From Ruminococcaceae bacterium UBA5397 (GTDB lineage: Bacteria; Bacillota; Clostridia; Oscillospirales; Acutalibacteraceae), in the NCBI GenBank assembly GCA_002411615.1, contig DHOF01000068.1, positions 4,078 to 10,265 on the forward strand: a stretch of DNA of 6,188 nt, given 5' to 3'. A program made the translations under genes and the position numbers. The notes below the pieces were generated by a model. It worked only from the letters and a program-made list of their open reading frames with translations. It did not search any database and had not been told where the DNA came from. Each line of letters begins with the position of its first letter. The stretch's first letter is position 1. Shown one piece after another: positions 1 to 6,188 of the stretch.

Positions 1-741
1 GCATTGAGGGAGAATACTTGTTTAGTGGTCTGCACTCAGGCTTCCAATGTTTGGGGAATTCGGGTTCCGGTAGAGCGAATCTGTGCAATGGTCAATCAGT
101 ATCAAATTCCGATGGTAGTGGACTGCGCTCAGACGGCAGGAGTGATCCCGATTTCCATGAAAGACGGATACGCCTGCATTTGCATGGCAGGCCATAAGGG
201 ACTTTATGGCCCTATGGGAACCGGAATGATGATTGTACGCTCTGGACTTTCTATGAAAACATTGATAGAAGGAGGAACCGGAACGAATTCCATGGAGCTC
301 TCACAACCAGAGACGATCCCAGACCGTTTCGAAAGTGGAACGGTCAATCTTCCTGGAATTGCCGGACTTCATCAAGGAATTTTATTTGTTCAAAAGCAAA
401 CGCTGCCTAAAATTGCAGCTTATGAGATGAAACTTTCACAAATGTTTTATGCCGGTTTGAGCCATATGAAAAATGTGAAGCTCTATACACCAATGCCGTC
501 ACTGCCCGATTATGTTCCGGTTATTTCTTTTAATATTGAGGGAATGGAAAGTGAGGTAGCCGGGGAAAAATTAAACAAAGAGGGAATTGCAGTGCGTGCT
601 GGATTGCACTGTGCACCCTGTGCACATCGGGCTCTTGGGACTTTGGAAAGCGGAGCTGTTAGAGTTTGCCCTTCTGCTTTTACGACAGAAAAAGAAATCC
701 AAATGGCTTTAAAAGCAGTAAAAAAAATTTCTGCCAGCTAA
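1..741 (+). CDS. Cysteine desulfurase family protein (PLP-dependent aminotransferase class V), 5' end missing
   Basis: This is a 246-codon C-terminal part of a protein that normally has about 380 residues. The frame is open at base 1, so the real start lies upstream of the window, and the TTG at base 4 is an internal Leu. Family signatures are visible in order: SNVWG near the left edge; VDCAQTAG, whose Asp would contact the PLP ring nitrogen; AGHKGLYGP, whose Lys at 196-198 should form the Schiff base; EGGTG; ESGTVNLPGIAGL; and RAGLHCAP, with the candidate persulfide-forming Cys at 610-612. This order fits the stand-alone 'EF2568-type' cysteine desulfurase-like family better than IscS/NifS. 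Members are predicted to take sulfur from cysteine as an enzyme-bound persulfide, but the physiological acceptor is generally unproven. A second Cys lies three residues after the candidate catalytic one, giving CAPC. The stop is TAA at 739. No terminator separates it from cdaA, so read-through is possible. The family call is firm; the exact substrate is an inference. Confidence 0.9.
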   Translation, partial: ALRENTCLVVCTQASNVWGIRVPVERICAMVNQYQIPMVVDCAQTAGVIPISMKDGYACICMAGHKGLYGPMGTGMMIVRSGLSMKTLIEGGTGTNSMELSQPETIPDRFESGTVNLPGIAGLHQGILFVQKQTLPKIAAYEMKLSQMFYAGLSHMKNVKLYTPMPSLPDYVPVISFNIEGMESEVAGEKLNKEGIAVRAGLHCAPCAHRALGTLESGAVRVCPSAFTTEKEIQMALKAVKKISAS

Positions 742-753
742 GCGCAAAAGGTG

Positions 754-782
754 TTTTCATCTTCCGACAGATATGTTAGAAT
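754..782 (+). promoter_or_regulatory. Putative sigma-A promoter for cdaA-cdaR
   Basis: A -35-like TTTTCA (754-759, 4 of 6 to consensus) is followed by a 17-base spacer and a -10 box TAGAAT (777-782, 5 of 6). A TGT directly before the -10 gives an extended -10 (TGn). It lies about 55 bases before the cdaA start, in the only gap between the cysteine desulfurase gene and cdaA. It was read by eye; a transcription start at about 789 is inferred. Confidence 0.5.
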
Positions 783-823
783 AAAAAAGCAATGGATTCA
801 TTTTCAGAAGAAAAGAAGTTAAA

Positions 824-830
824 AAGGAGG
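824..830 (+). promoter_or_regulatory. Strong Shine-Dalgarno site of cdaA
   Basis: AAGGAGG lies seven bases before the ATG at 838, which is near-ideal spacing. It fixes the cdaA start and indicates efficient initiation. Confidence 0.85.
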
Positions 831-837
831 CGTTTCT

Positions 838-1725
838 ATGGGGCAGCTTGCAACATTTTGGTCTGCTTTGGGAAGATTATTCCAAAGCTTTCAGCTCAAA
901 GATTTACTGGATATTGCCCTTGTCTCCTTTATTATCTATAATGCAATTAAATTAATTCGAGAAACTAGAGCCGCTCAGTTGGTCAAAGGAATTATTTTAG
1001 TAGCAGGGGTTTGGCTGATTGCGCTGGCGTTTAATCTTTATGTGATGACTTCACTTTTGCAGTACCTGTTTCAGTTTGGACTTTTAGCGGTTGTCGTGCT
1101 GTTCCAGCCGGAGCTGCGCCGCGCTTTGGAACAAATCGGCCGTACTGGGAATTTGAACGGTGCTGGGAAAAAGTTTTTTGGCGCTCAGCGCAGCTGGAAA
1201 AGCGAGGAACGTGAGACTCGTAAGCTGCGGGGGATCATCGCGATTGTAGATTCCTGCGAGGCAATGTCTCGGTCAAAAACGGGTGCTTTGATTGTCTTTG
1301 AACGTCATACCAGATTGGGAGAAATTATTAGCACGGGCACTGTTGTGAATGCGGTCCCTTCAGCGCCGATTATCTGTAATATCTTTTTTAACAAAGCTCC
1401 GCTTCATGACGGCGCAATGATTATTCGTGACGGGATGGTTTATGCTGCTGGATGTATTTTGCCTTTGACGAAAGACGAGACGGTAGATATCAATCTTGGA
1501 ACTCGACATCGTGCCGCAATCGGCATGAGTGAAAATTCTGATGCCGTTGTTGTAGTTGTTTCAGAGGAGACCGGGCAGATTTCTATTGCGCTCAATGGTT
1601 CGATTACGCGGAACTATACAAGGGAGACGCTGAAAGAGAAGCTGTGCTCTCTGCTTCTGGAAGAACCTGTCCCAAATAAAAAATGGAACGGCTTCTTTTC
1701 GAAAAGGGGGCAGAAAAAGTCATGA
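838..1725 (+). CDS. cdaA: Diadenylate cyclase CdaA (c-di-AMP synthase)
   Basis: This 295-residue membrane enzyme condenses two ATP into cyclic di-AMP, the essential second messenger that controls potassium and osmolyte uptake and cell-wall homeostasis in Bacillota. Three hydrophobic N-terminal segments lie at about residues 22-40, 48-69 and 73-90. They are followed by the CdaA hallmark FQPELRRALEQIGR (89-102) and then a cytoplasmic DAC (DisA_N) domain from about residue 125 to 270. Both DAC catalytic signatures are intact: DGA at 191-193 (within PLHDGAMI) and RHR at 223-225 (within GTRHRAAIG). The later SEETG motif is also present. The length is slightly above the roughly 273 residues of B. 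subtilis CdaA. The start is set by the strong Shine-Dalgarno site at 824-830. The stop overlaps the cdaR start as ATGA, so the two are translationally coupled, as expected for a cyclase and its membrane regulator. Motifs and context agree, so the call is firm. Confidence 0.97.
   Translation: MGQLATFWSALGRLFQSFQLKDLLDIALVSFIIYNAIKLIRETRAAQLVKGIILVAGVWLIALAFNLYVMTSLLQYLFQFGLLAVVVLFQPELRRALEQIGRTGNLNGAGKKFFGAQRSWKSEERETRKLRGIIAIVDSCEAMSRSKTGALIVFERHTRLGEIISTGTVVNAVPSAPIICNIFFNKAPLHDGAMIIRDGMVYAAGCILPLTKDETVDINLGTRHRAAIGMSENSDAVVVVVSEETGQISIALNGSITRNYTRETLKEKLCSLLLEEPVPNKKWNGFFSKRGQKKS
1705..1710 (+). promoter_or_regulatory. Weak Shine-Dalgarno site of cdaR, inside the cdaA end
   Basis: AGGGGG (one wobble away from AGGAGG) lies 11 bases before the ATG at 1722, a slightly long spacing. 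The in-frame ATG at 1683 has only an A-rich stretch before it. The site at 1705 therefore favours 1722 as the start, with re-initiation through the ATGA overlap. Confidence 0.6.
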
Positions 1726-3086
1726 ATCAGGAACCAAAACAAGATGAGATACTCCGAATTTTAACAGAAGAGCCGGAGAAAAAGAAGAAACAAAGAATTC
1801 GTCCCGGAGATTGGTTCTATAATAACCGGTTTGTTATGGTTTTTTCCATCGTGATTTCTTTAGCCTTATGGCTTTTAATGGCTTATAACGATACACAGAG
1901 AAATCCGGTGATTGTCAGTGATGTTCCGATCAGCGTGACACTTCCGGAAACATTGCAGCAAAAAGAACTCAAAGTTTATGGGCTTGCTTCCGATGCAACT
2001 GCAAAAATTGGTATCACCGGTACACCTACCATTGTTTACGCTTTAAACAGCACTAATATGGAAGTGGTGCCGGAAAGCCTTTCAGAGATCAGCGGTCCGG
2101 GCGATTATAATTTGAAGCTTAAAGTGAATAAAACCAGTGCTTACAGCAATTATGATGTTAAAAGTATTTCTCCTTCCAGTATTTCTGTAACAGTCGATTA
2201 TGCGGCAGAAAAAACTTTTGAAATCAAGCTGCCTTCCGTGATGGATCAGATCAACAATGACAGCTATTTTAGTCCCGGCCCAACGCTTTCCATGGAGAAT
2301 GTAACGGTTTCAGGTCCAAAGAGCGAAGTCGATAAAATTGATCATGTTTCGTTTAACTATACGCCGAGTTCCAGCCCATTGGAACAAACAAAGAAGACTT
2401 CAGCAAGCTTGATCCTTTATGATTCGGATAATAAAGAGATTCATTCCAAGCTTCTTTCTATGAGTCCCTCTGTTGTCGATATCAGTGTGCAGGTGATGCC
2501 TAAAAAGACAGTGACTTTGGTACCGACCTTTAAGAATAAGCCTGCCGGAATTAGTCTTTCAAAAGATTCCTATACGGTAAGTCCTGCGACAATTGAAGTG
2601 GCGGCGCCCCAGAATGTGTTGTCTAAGCTTTCTGATACGCTGGAATTGGCACCGGTCGATTTCTCTCAGATTTCCACCACACAGTATGCATTTAATCAGG
2701 GAATTACGCTGCCGACGGATTGTCAGAACCTGAGTGCTTCTTCTACGGCAAAAGTTACCCTTAATAATCTTGCAAATTATACGACCAAGAATTTGGAAGT
2801 CACGAACTTTACACTTACGAATATTCCCACGGGAACTTCGGCAAAGATTTTAACGGAAAAGCTGGAAGTGATGGCAGTTGGACCGGAGGCGGATCTGGAA
2901 TCCATGACAGGCTCCAATCTGATTGCAACGGTAGACCTTTCCGGCCGAGAAGGCACCATCGGGACGATTCCAGTCCAGGTTTCTGTTGCAGTAAGCGGTT
3001 CAAACCGCAGTTGGATTTATGGAAATTATACGGTCAATGTTGTCTTTTCGGGAACACCTTTTTCGGGAACGGCTAGTACGGGTTAG
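1722..3086 (+). CDS. cdaR: CdaR (YbbR-domain) regulator of CdaA, membrane-anchored
   Basis: This is a 454-residue single-pass membrane protein. A charged, lysine-rich cytoplasmic N-terminus (about residues 1-36, with WFYNNR just before the membrane) precedes one transmembrane segment (about 37-55, FVMVFSIVISLALWLLMAY). The rest should lie outside the membrane. It reads as four YbbR-type beta-rich repeats at about 57-161, 164-258, 261-352 and 354-443. Each begins with a short strand such as KTFEIKL or KTVTLVP and contains a VTVSGP- or IEVAAP-like turn. The protein ends in a short Ser/Gly/Thr tail. CdaR proteins bind CdaA and modulate c-di-AMP output, and adjacency to cdaA is the usual arrangement. 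The start at 1722 is chosen over the in-frame ATG at 1683 because of the ATGA overlap with cdaA and the RBS. The gene is followed directly by a terminator, not by glmM as in Bacillus and many relatives. Repeat borders are approximate. Confidence 0.92.
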   Translation: MNQEPKQDEILRILTEEPEKKKKQRIRPGDWFYNNRFVMVFSIVISLALWLLMAYNDTQRNPVIVSDVPISVTLPETLQQKELKVYGLASDATAKIGITGTPTIVYALNSTNMEVVPESLSEISGPGDYNLKLKVNKTSAYSNYDVKSISPSSISVTVDYAAEKTFEIKLPSVMDQINNDSYFSPGPTLSMENVTVSGPKSEVDKIDHVSFNYTPSSSPLEQTKKTSASLILYDSDNKEIHSKLLSMSPSVVDISVQVMPKKTVTLVPTFKNKPAGISLSKDSYTVSPATIEVAAPQNVLSKLSDTLELAPVDFSQISTTQYAFNQGITLPTDCQNLSASSTAKVTLNNLANYTTKNLEVTNFTLTNIPTGTSAKILTEKLEVMAVGPEADLESMTGSNLIATVDLSGREGTIGTIPVQVSVAVSGSNRSWIYGNYTVNVVFSGTPFSGTASTG

Positions 3087-3109
3087 CGGCAAATTCAAAA
3101 TGAGATAAC

Positions 3110-3161
3110 AAAAGGATACCTCTCAAATCCGGCTTTTTCGGAGATGAGAGGTATCTTTTTT
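3110..3161 (+). terminator. Rho-independent terminator after cdaR
   Basis: GATACCTCTCA (3115-3125) pairs perfectly over 11 bp with TGAGAGGTATC (3145-3155). The pairing can extend outward by a G-U pair and four A-U pairs. Inside, TCCG (3128-3131) pairs with CGGA (3139-3142) across a 7-base loop. A run of six T (3156-3161) follows. It starts 24 bases after the cdaR stop. The A-rich stretch on the left could let it work in both directions, but no opposing gene lies to its right. Confidence 0.93.
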
Positions 3162-3184
3162 GTTAGAGACTTTTGAATTGTAGG

Positions 3185-3213
3185 TTGAAACAAAGTGCTA
3201 AAAATGATAAAAT
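3185..3213 (+). promoter_or_regulatory. Near-consensus sigma-A promoter of recJ-rel
   Basis: TTGAAA (3185-3190, 5 of 6 to the -35 consensus), a 17-base spacer and TAAAAT (3208-3213, 5 of 6 to the -10 consensus) form a good promoter, with TGA directly before the -10 giving an extended -10. It sits just after the terminator and before the recJ RBS. The inferred transcription start is near 3220, leaving a leader of about 40 bases. This supports an operon independent of cdaA-cdaR. Confidence 0.75.
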
Positions 3214-3243
3214 ATATTATTCCGTCATTATTTGGAAAATGAA

Positions 3244-3253
3244 GGGGAGGAGG
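3244..3253 (+). promoter_or_regulatory. Strong Shine-Dalgarno site that sets the recJ start
   Basis: GGGGAGGAGG ends six bases before the ATG at 3260. Two earlier in-frame candidates, TTG 3173 (upstream of the promoter) and ATG 3239, have no such site in front of them. Bases 3087-3259 are thus non-coding and hold the terminator, promoter and this RBS. Confidence 0.9.
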
Positions 3254-3259
3254 ATAGGA

Positions 3260-5341
3260 ATGAAGCGTTGGAAGGTTGCACCATGCGATCATGTTGCTGC
3301 TGTTAAGTGTGCGCGGCAGCTTGGAATTCCGGCAATGGCAGCCGCTTTGCTGCAGAACCGTGGATTTGATGATCCAAAAAAAATGCAAGAAATGCTGGAA
3401 GGTGAGTCCATTTCGGACCCGCTTTTGATGCTGGATATGGGAAAAGCAGTTTCTACGATTCAGCAGGCGATCGACCAAGAAGAACGGATTGCGGTTTATG
3501 GAGATTACGATGCAGATGGCGTAACAGCAACAGCAATGCTTGTTTCCTATCTTGCAAGCTGTGGGGCCGATGTGAATTACTATATTCCGGAGCGGGAAGG
3601 CGAAGGTTATGGAATGAATCTTCACGCCATTGAAAAGCTCAACGAATTTGGAATTCAGTTGATTGTTACGGTCGATAATGGGATTGCATCCGTTGCAGAA
3701 GCAAAGAGAGCAGCAGAGTTAGGGATGAAACTGGTCATTACGGATCACCATCAGCCGCAGGGGGAGATTCCGCAGGCTGAGGCGGTGGTGGACCCTCATC
3801 GGAAAGAAGATCAAAGCCCCTGTAAGATGCTTTGCGGAGCTGGAATTGCTTTTAAACTGATTTTGGCAATGGAAGGCGAATATGCGGATACGGAGAGCCT
3901 TTTGGAAGAATATGCGGAACTTGCCATGCTTGGAACGATCGGGGACGTGGTTCCGCTGATTGGAGAAAATCGTATTCTGGTAAAAGAGGGATTGCGCCTT
4001 TTACCGAGAACAAATCGTCCGGGACTGCATTCTTTAATGGGATATGCAGGGGTAGCAGGGCAGACATTAAGCGCTACTACAGTTGCTTTTTCGTTGGTCC
4101 CGCGTCTGAATGCCACCGGCAGAATGGGTTCTCCAAAGAGGGCGGTAGAGCTTTTGATTGGGGAGAATCCTATGGAAACGGATTCGCTTGCTGCCCAAAT
4201 CTGCGCAGATAATGACCGCCGTCGGGAAACAGAAGAACAGATTATGGAAGAGGTAATGGAGCTTTTGCAGAGGGAGCCCCAACGCCTTTTAGACCGGGTT
4301 ATCGTGGTGGAAGGACAAAACTGGCATCATGGCGTGATTGGAATTGTTTCATCACGGCTGACGGAGCGGTTCGAAAAGCCCAGCATTGTAATTTCTGTTA
4401 CCGGAGAGGAAGCAAGAGGCTCTGGAAGAAGTGTAGAGGGCTTTTCCCTTTTTGATGCTGTTTATAGCTGTCGGGATCTTTTGACCCGCTTTGGTGGGCA
4501 TCCAATGGCCGCAGGGCTCTCGTTGGCCCCTGAAAATCTAGAATTGTTCCGAAGTCGTATCAATCGTTATGCTTATGACTTAAATTGTCCAATGCCGGTT
4601 CCAGAACTCATGTTGGATGGGATTTTAAAGCCGTCGAAAATCAGCTTGGAGATTCCGAGAGTGGCGTCTCTTCTCGAGCCGTTTGGAACCGGTAATCCGG
4701 CACCTCTTTTTGGAATCTTGGGGGTCACTTTAACGGGTATTCATCCGGTCGGAAACGGGAAGCATTTACGATTACAGGTAGAAAAAGACGGTGCCGTTCT
4801 GCAGTGCATGAAGTTTGGCATGACTGCAGAGCAGCTTCCTTATCAGATTGGAACAAAGCTTGATTTAGCAGTCACTTTGGAATGCCGTCCGTTTCGTGGG
4901 CAGGATACCCTGTCTATTTATATTAGGGAGATGAAACTGAATGCCTGTTCTCCGGAGTTGGTGATTGCAGGCAGGCAGAATTATGAAAAGATGCTCCGTA
5001 AAGAAGCACTTTCACCGAAGGAAGCTGCTGCAATTTTGCCAAGTCGCAGTGATGCAGCGAAACTTTATCGGATTTTGCGGGAACAAAATGGATATCAGGG
5101 GGCAGAAGAGGGAATTTCTCGTTTAATTGAACTGCCAATGGAGAAGATATTGACAATTCTGTATATTTTTTCTGAGAAAAATTTGATCCATATGGAAGAC
5201 TTTGGTGGACAGTATCAGATTACTATGATTCAAAATCCGCAGAAAGTCGATTTGATGGATTGTTCTGCAGTCCATTATCTCAAGCAGTTTTTACCAGAAA
5301 GAGAGGTGAGTGTGTATGGCGTATCCGCTGAAAACGTATGA
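3260..5341 (+). CDS. recJ: Single-strand-DNA-specific 5'-3' exonuclease RecJ
   Basis: This 693-residue cytoplasmic exonuclease degrades single-stranded DNA 5' to 3' in RecF-pathway recombination, stalled-fork processing and mismatch or base-excision repair. The DHH phosphoesterase core is complete, with metal-binding motifs GDYDADG (residues 81-87), VDNG (138-141), the eponymous DHH (162-164), VDPH (177-180) and GDVVPL (Asp 229). The DHHA1 part follows, with WHHGVIGIVSSR (from 355), a GSGRS stretch and GGHPMAAG (from 412). An OB-fold-like DNA-binding region covers about 455-565 (EPFGTGNPAPLFG is typical). A C-terminal segment (about 574-693) rich in helices then looks like a winged-helix-type module (inference). 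The length is within the RecJ range, somewhat below B. subtilis RecJ. It is the first gene after its own promoter, and its last 26 bases overlap the rel start, so the two are probably co-transcribed and coupled. In many Bacillota apt lies between recJ and rel; here it does not. Confidence 0.97.
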   Translation: MKRWKVAPCDHVAAVKCARQLGIPAMAAALLQNRGFDDPKKMQEMLEGESISDPLLMLDMGKAVSTIQQAIDQEERIAVYGDYDADGVTATAMLVSYLASCGADVNYYIPEREGEGYGMNLHAIEKLNEFGIQLIVTVDNGIASVAEAKRAAELGMKLVITDHHQPQGEIPQAEAVVDPHRKEDQSPCKMLCGAGIAFKLILAMEGEYADTESLLEEYAELAMLGTIGDVVPLIGENRILVKEGLRLLPRTNRPGLHSLMGYAGVAGQTLSATTVAFSLVPRLNATGRMGSPKRAVELLIGENPMETDSLAAQICADNDRRRETEEQIMEEVMELLQREPQRLLDRVIVVEGQNWHHGVIGIVSSRLTERFEKPSIVISVTGEEARGSGRSVEGFSLFDAVYSCRDLLTRFGGHPMAAGLSLAPENLELFRSRINRYAYDLNCPMPVPELMLDGILKPSKISLEIPRVASLLEPFGTGNPAPLFGILGVTLTGIHPVGNGKHLRLQVEKDGAVLQCMKFGMTAEQLPYQIGTKLDLAVTLECRPFRGQDTLSIYIREMKLNACSPELVIAGRQNYEKMLRKEALSPKEAAAILPSRSDAAKLYRILREQNGYQGAEEGISRLIELPMEKILTILYIFSEKNLIHMEDFGGQYQITMIQNPQKVDLMDCSAVHYLKQFLPEREVSVYGVSAENV
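5303..5309 (+). promoter_or_regulatory. Shine-Dalgarno site of rel within the recJ end
   Basis: GAGGTGA, a long match to the 16S rRNA 3' end complement, lies six bases before the ATG at 5316, inside the recJ coding sequence. It supports the overlapping start of rel. Confidence 0.85.
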
Positions 5342-6188
5342 TGATCTGACCGCATTAATGTCGGGCAGTGAACATGATTATGATATGGATTTGATCCGGC
5401 GTGCCTATGATGTTGCGCTGGCCTCTCATGGAGATCAGAAACGGCTTTCCGGTGCGCCGTATATTTCGCATCCGGTGGCGGTTGCCTGTACTCTGGTAGA
5501 ACTGGGTATGGATTCTGAAAGTGTCGCAGCAGGCCTTTTGCATGATGTAGCGGAAGATACTGCGACCGACCTTACAAAGCTTCGTAAATTGTTTGGACCG
5601 GAAATTGCAGGGCTGATCGACGGCGTAACAAAGCTCGGGAAAATTCCGCATTCTTCGCGTGAAGTGCAGCAGGCGGAGAATATCCGCAAAATGCTGATTG
5701 CAATGAGTGAGGATATTCGGGTTATCATTATCAAATTGGCAGACCGGCTGCATAATATGCGTACACGGGAGTTTTGGAGCCCGCAGAAACAGCGCGATAA
5801 GGCTTTGGAAAATATGGAGGTTTATGCTCCCATTGCCGATCGTCTTGGTATCCGTACAGTCAAAGAGGAATTGGAAGATATTTCTCTGCAATGTCTTGAC
5901 CCGGTTGCCTATGAGGAAATTGAAAACAGTTTAAAACAGCGCAGCAACCTGCACAACGAGTTTATTGAACAGACGAAAAAGGGAATCAAAGAGCGCCTGC
6001 AGCAGATCATTCCGAATGTCTATGTCGAGGGACGTGTTAAGAGCATTAACGGAATTTATCGAAAAATGTTTATTCAGGGCAAAAACTTTGATGAGATTTA
6101 TGATGTGTATGCTGTGCGTGACGAAAGATTTAAAGAGGATGCACTAAGAATGATGAGAGCTATTAGGTTTTCAGCAGAGCTTGGGTTT
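5316..6188 (+). CDS. relA: Rel/SpoT-type (p)ppGpp hydrolase-synthetase, partial; aberrant after base 6119
   Basis: This is the N-terminal part of a bifunctional Rel enzyme that would make and break the stringent-response alarmone (p)ppGpp. The full family protein has about 730 residues; 291 codons are visible and the frame runs off the right edge. The HD-type hydrolase domain is complete: Arg43, His52 (YISHP), His76-Asp77 and Glu80-Asp81 (LLHDVAEDT), then Asp143 and Asn147 (KLADRLHNMRT). These match known Rel hydrolase residues one by one, so hydrolase activity is expected and a synthetase-only RelA is unlikely. The synthetase domain begins at about residue 236 (GRVKSINGIYRKM, then FDEIYDVYAVR). 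Family members continue after AVR with a hydrophobic strand such as IIV. Here, from residue 269 (base 6120), the sequence is instead a tRNA nucleotidyltransferase-like stretch. Only 5316-6119 should be trusted as Rel, and the synthetase catalytic residues are absent from this window. It overlaps recJ by 26 bases. Confidence 0.9.
   Translation, partial: MAYPLKTYDDLTALMSGSEHDYDMDLIRRAYDVALASHGDQKRLSGAPYISHPVAVACTLVELGMDSESVAAGLLHDVAEDTATDLTKLRKLFGPEIAGLIDGVTKLGKIPHSSREVQQAENIRKMLIAMSEDIRVIIIKLADRLHNMRTREFWSPQKQRDKALENMEVYAPIADRLGIRTVKEELEDISLQCLDPVAYEEIENSLKQRSNLHNEFIEQTKKGIKERLQQIIPNVYVEGRVKSINGIYRKMFIQGKNFDEIYDVYAVRDERFKEDALRMMRAIRFSAELGF
6120..6188 (+). other. Fragment resembling a CCA-adding tRNA nucleotidyltransferase, joined in frame to rel
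   Basis: The 23 residues begin DERFKEDALRMMR and end AIRFSAELGF. They match the conserved segment after the catalytic head of class II CCA-adding enzymes and poly(A) polymerases (pattern ERF-x-EDALR-x-x-R-x-x-RF-x-x-x-LGF, recalled from B. subtilis Cca), and they do not match Rel. All four Arg codons here are AGA/AGG, whereas all 18 Arg codons of the preceding rel part are CGN. Neighbouring recJ uses both kinds, so this is only supportive. G+C does not change at the join (27 of 69 bases here, 23 of 69 just before). The other two frames hit early stops and give no Rel-like sequence. It is probably a chimeric join; the rest of the gene would lie beyond the window. Confidence 0.75.

Noticed and set aside
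742..837. Riboswitch (for example a c-di-AMP ydaO type) before cdaA
   Set aside because: The gap is only 96 bases, the inferred leader is about 50 bases, and no stable hairpin or known aptamer signature is visible.
1683..1721. Upstream in-frame ATG as a longer cdaR start
   Set aside because: It has no Shine-Dalgarno site and would give a 39-base extension deep in cdaA. The ATGA overlap at 1722 is the usual coupled arrangement.
3173..3259. Upstream TTG (3173) or ATG (3239) as the recJ start
   Set aside because: The TTG lies before the promoter, and the ATG has no RBS because the strong SD site is downstream of it. ATG 3260 has ideal spacing.
3095..3625. Minus-strand open frame of 176 codons over the terminator and recJ start
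   Set aside because: It runs through a strong terminator and promoter and lies antisense to the conserved RecJ DHH motifs. Its Cys/His/Ile-rich translation has no family-like motif.
5355..5891. Minus-strand open frame of 178 codons opposite rel
   Set aside because: It is antisense to the fully conserved Rel HD domain, and its translation has no recognisable motif. It is a codon-bias shadow.
838..6119. A new biological system combining c-di-AMP, RecJ and ppGpp genes
   Set aside because: These are core housekeeping genes of Bacillota in two separate transcription units divided by a terminator and a promoter. Nothing ties them into one novel module.
6120..6188. A frameshift in rel as the explanation for the aberrant tail
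   Set aside because: Neither alternative frame gives Rel-like residues and both meet early stops, while the actual frame gives a clear motif of another family.

Overview
The window looks like ordinary low-to-mid-GC Bacillota chromosome, most likely a Clostridia/Oscillospiraceae-type anaerobe. This is inferred from the gene content (CdaA, CdaR, RecJ, Rel), strong AGGAGG-type ribosome binding sites, sigma-A-like promoters and the family flavour of the proteins. No tool was run, so the taxonomy is soft. All genes are on the + strand and coding density is high.

Layout: (1) bases 1-741 hold the 3' part of a class V aminotransferase of the cysteine-desulfurase family, cut by the left edge. (2) A 96-base gap carries a good extended -10 promoter and a strong RBS. 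It leads into cdaA (838-1725), a membrane-anchored diadenylate cyclase, which overlaps cdaR (1722-3086) by ATGA. CdaR is the one-TM, four-YbbR-repeat extracytoplasmic partner. (3) A strong hairpin-plus-T-run terminator (about 3110-3161) closes this unit. (4) A near-consensus promoter (3185-3213) starts a second unit, recJ (3260-5341), which overlaps a Rel/SpoT-type (p)ppGpp enzyme gene (5316 onward) by 26 bases. Two nucleotide second-messenger genes (c-di-AMP, ppGpp) therefore lie in consecutive operons. This is common Bacillota housekeeping context and does not indicate a new system.

The one real anomaly is at the right edge. The Rel reading frame is canonical through residue 268 (base 6119), in the first strand of the synthetase domain. 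It then switches, in frame and without transition, to 23 residues that read like the conserved RF-x-EDALR-x-x-RA-x-RF motif of CCA-adding tRNA nucleotidyltransferases. No other frame restores Rel sequence. The simplest explanation is a chimeric join (assembly, read or library artefact, or a recombination breakpoint) at about 6117-6125, not a natural fusion enzyme. Smaller points are that glmM does not follow cdaR, apt does not lie between recJ and rel, and a cysteine desulfurase homologue sits upstream of cdaA. I found no CRISPR, tRNA, rRNA, insertion sequence or riboswitch. Apart from the described 96- and 173-base gaps there is no non-coding stretch.
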